Origin: Calditrichota bacterium
Lineage (GTDB): Bacteria; Calditrichota; Calditrichia; RBG-13-44-9; J075
Reading direction: 5' to 3'
DNA: 7,586 nt
Assembly (NCBI GenBank): GCA_024275555.1
Contig: JAJRYW010000216.1
Coordinates: 1 to 7,586 of the forward strand
Shown piece by piece: positions 7,086 to 7,586 of this stretch. The translations under genes and the position numbers were made by a program. Position 1 is the stretch's first letter. Each line of letters begins with the position of its first letter. Under the pieces are notes generated by a model. The model did not search any database, was not told the DNA's origin, and saw nothing but the letters and a program-made list of their open reading frames with translations.

Positions 7086-7306
7086 TCTTACATCCTCGCT
7101 AAAAACGCCTGCTTTGAACCCGGGTAGGGGCAAAATTGGCAGCCCGAATAGTTCACGGCTACAAAGCCTCTCGCGACGCGATCCCGTTGGGACAAGTCAC
7201 CAGGGGTTGCTAAGCTTAAAAGTTATAAAGGTTTTCGAAAAGTTACAATGAGTCAAGGATTAAATTCAGTTTTCTTCTCGTTCCCGGCTCCTGCCTGGAA
7301 CAGCCC
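7086..7306. other. Non-coding leader upstream of the operon
   Basis: No ORF with a credible start is seen on either strand. From 7203 to 7275 the DNA is AT-rich and probably holds the operon promoter. From 7141 to 7202 it is GC-rich and contains small palindromes: TCGCGA at 7171-7176 and TCCC-GTT-GGGA at 7182-7192. The latter is reminiscent of dispersed repeats in FCB-group genomes, but I cannot confirm other copies. Near the right end, GTTCC (7280-7284) and GGAAC (7297-7301) can pair around a 12-nt loop. Confidence 0.45.
7222..7256 (-). promoter_or_regulatory. Candidate promoter for the thioesterase-to-mgtE operon
   Basis: Reading the minus strand, TATAAC (7227-7222) lies in an AT-rich stretch about 137 nt before the first start codon. 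Upstream hexamers are TTGACT (7256-7251, spacing 23) and TTGTAA (7248-7243, spacing 15). Neither has the ideal 17-nt spacing. The same bases contain TAACTTTT, one base off the TAnnTTTG -7 box known for Bacteroidota, with TTG about 20 nt upstream. The location is plausible, but the exact elements are uncertain. Confidence 0.3.
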
Positions 7307-7394
7307 TTTCGAACGAAGAGAGAAATCTGTCTGCCGCAGGTAGGAAATGACAACCTGAATCCCCACCTGTCATTTCGAACGAAGAGAGAAATCT

Positions 7395-7404
7395 GTCGGC
7401 CGAC
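7395..7404. repeat. Perfect 10-bp palindrome at the element/spacer junction
   Basis: GTCGGCCGAC is self-complementary and sits where the GAGAAATCTGT arm joins the spacer. The same palindrome recurs at 7538-7547 in the next unit. It could be a protein-binding site or simply part of the repeat. Confidence 0.6.
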
Positions 7405-7440
7405 GGAGTTTTATATACGACCACATAGTTTTATCTGCCT

Positions 7441-7539
7441 ACAGATTTCTCACCCATCCCTGGGTTCGCCTGTCTGCCGCAGGCAGGAAATGACAACCTG
7501 AATCCCCACCTGTCATTTCGAACGAAGAGAGAAATCTGT
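7441..7539. repeat. Cloverleaf-like palindromic element within the array
   Basis: The ends ACAGATTTCTC (7441-7451) and GAGAAATCTGT (7529-7539) are perfect 11-bp inverted repeats. Inside them lie three further inverted repeats in series: ACCCA/TGGGT (7452-7456 with 7461-7465), CTGCC/GGCAG (7474-7478 with 7482-7486) and GAAATGACA/TGTCATTTC (7487-7495 with 7511-7519). As RNA or single-stranded DNA this would fold into a closed stem carrying three hairpins. The design resembles a REP/MITE-like non-autonomous element, but no transposase or target duplication is visible. Confidence 0.7.
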
Positions 7540-7586
7540 CGGCCGACGGAGTTTTGTATACGCCGCATCGTTTTATCTACCAACAG

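Larger units (their letters stand above)
7298..7586. repeat. Tandem repeat array, period about 143 nt, running off the right edge
   Basis: Bases 7327-7444 and 7470-7586 are nearly identical, offset by 143, with only a few substitutions and one deleted base at the far end. A 24-bp core, TTTCGAACGAAG followed by AGAGAAATCTGT, occurs three times in the same orientation (7307-7330, 7373-7396, 7516-7539). Each full unit is a ~99-nt structured element plus a 43-44-nt spacer that begins CGGCCGACGGAGTTTT and contains TTTTATCT. The spacers at 7397-7440 and 7540-7582 differ at five positions and one indel. The next unit begins with ACAG at 7583, so the array probably continues. The leftmost unit is abnormal: it lacks the ACAGATTTCTC arm and has a direct copy of the core instead, as if formed by deletion. 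No ORF is conserved across the units. Confidence 0.9.

Noticed and set aside
7441..7539. tRNA gene suggested by the cloverleaf shape
   Set aside because: Stem lengths and order do not fit a tRNA (11-bp closing stem, no T-loop GTTCRA context, no CCA end, no sensible anticodon arm).
7327..7586. CRISPR array
   Set aside because: The repeated part is about 99 nt and the 43-44-nt spacers are near-copies of each other, unlike CRISPR direct repeats with unique spacers; no cas gene is present.

Overview
All recognisable genes in this window lie on the minus strand, so transcription runs from high to low coordinates. The organism looks like a free-living bacterium of moderate to high GC. Translation signals are mostly clear Shine-Dalgarno sites, one gene starts at TTG, and the intergenic DNA is AT-rich. 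The right edge carries copies of a GTCATTTCGAACGAAG...GAGAAATCTGT-type intergenic repeat. I recall similar repeats from the Bacteroidota/Ignavibacteria/Calditrichota (FCB) assemblage. This taxonomic placement is inference and is weak.

Layout from right (upstream) to left (downstream). Bases 7086-7586 contain no gene. They hold a tandem array with a period of about 143 nt, which runs off the window edge and contains a cloverleaf-like element at 7441-7539, followed by an AT-rich stretch with a possible promoter. A tightly packed gene run follows: a PaaI-like hotdog thioesterase (6654-7085), a solo B3/B4 tRNA-binding-domain protein (5981-6649), an AddB-type exonuclease gene (2669-5988), 16S rRNA dimethyltransferase rsmA/ksgA (1800-2609) and the Mg2+ channel mgtE (421-1803). 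Gaps are 4 nt, -8 nt, 59 nt and -3/-4 nt, which suggests one operon. After a 157-nt AT-rich gap, the N-terminal 87 codons of a type I restriction-modification methyltransferase (hsdM) run off the left edge.

The clearest anomaly is addB. Read naively it is two overlapping ORFs, but it is one ~1106-codon gene interrupted by an in-frame TAA (5194-5196) and, 153 nt later, by a one-base deletion (near 5039-5040). The intervening 51 codons still read as good AddB sequence. The downstream nuclease and Fe-S cysteines are intact, so the damage is either very recent or a sequencing/assembly artefact. No addA partner is present in the window.

No convincing new biological system is visible. The most unusual material is the structured tandem repeat at the right edge and the doubly interrupted addB.
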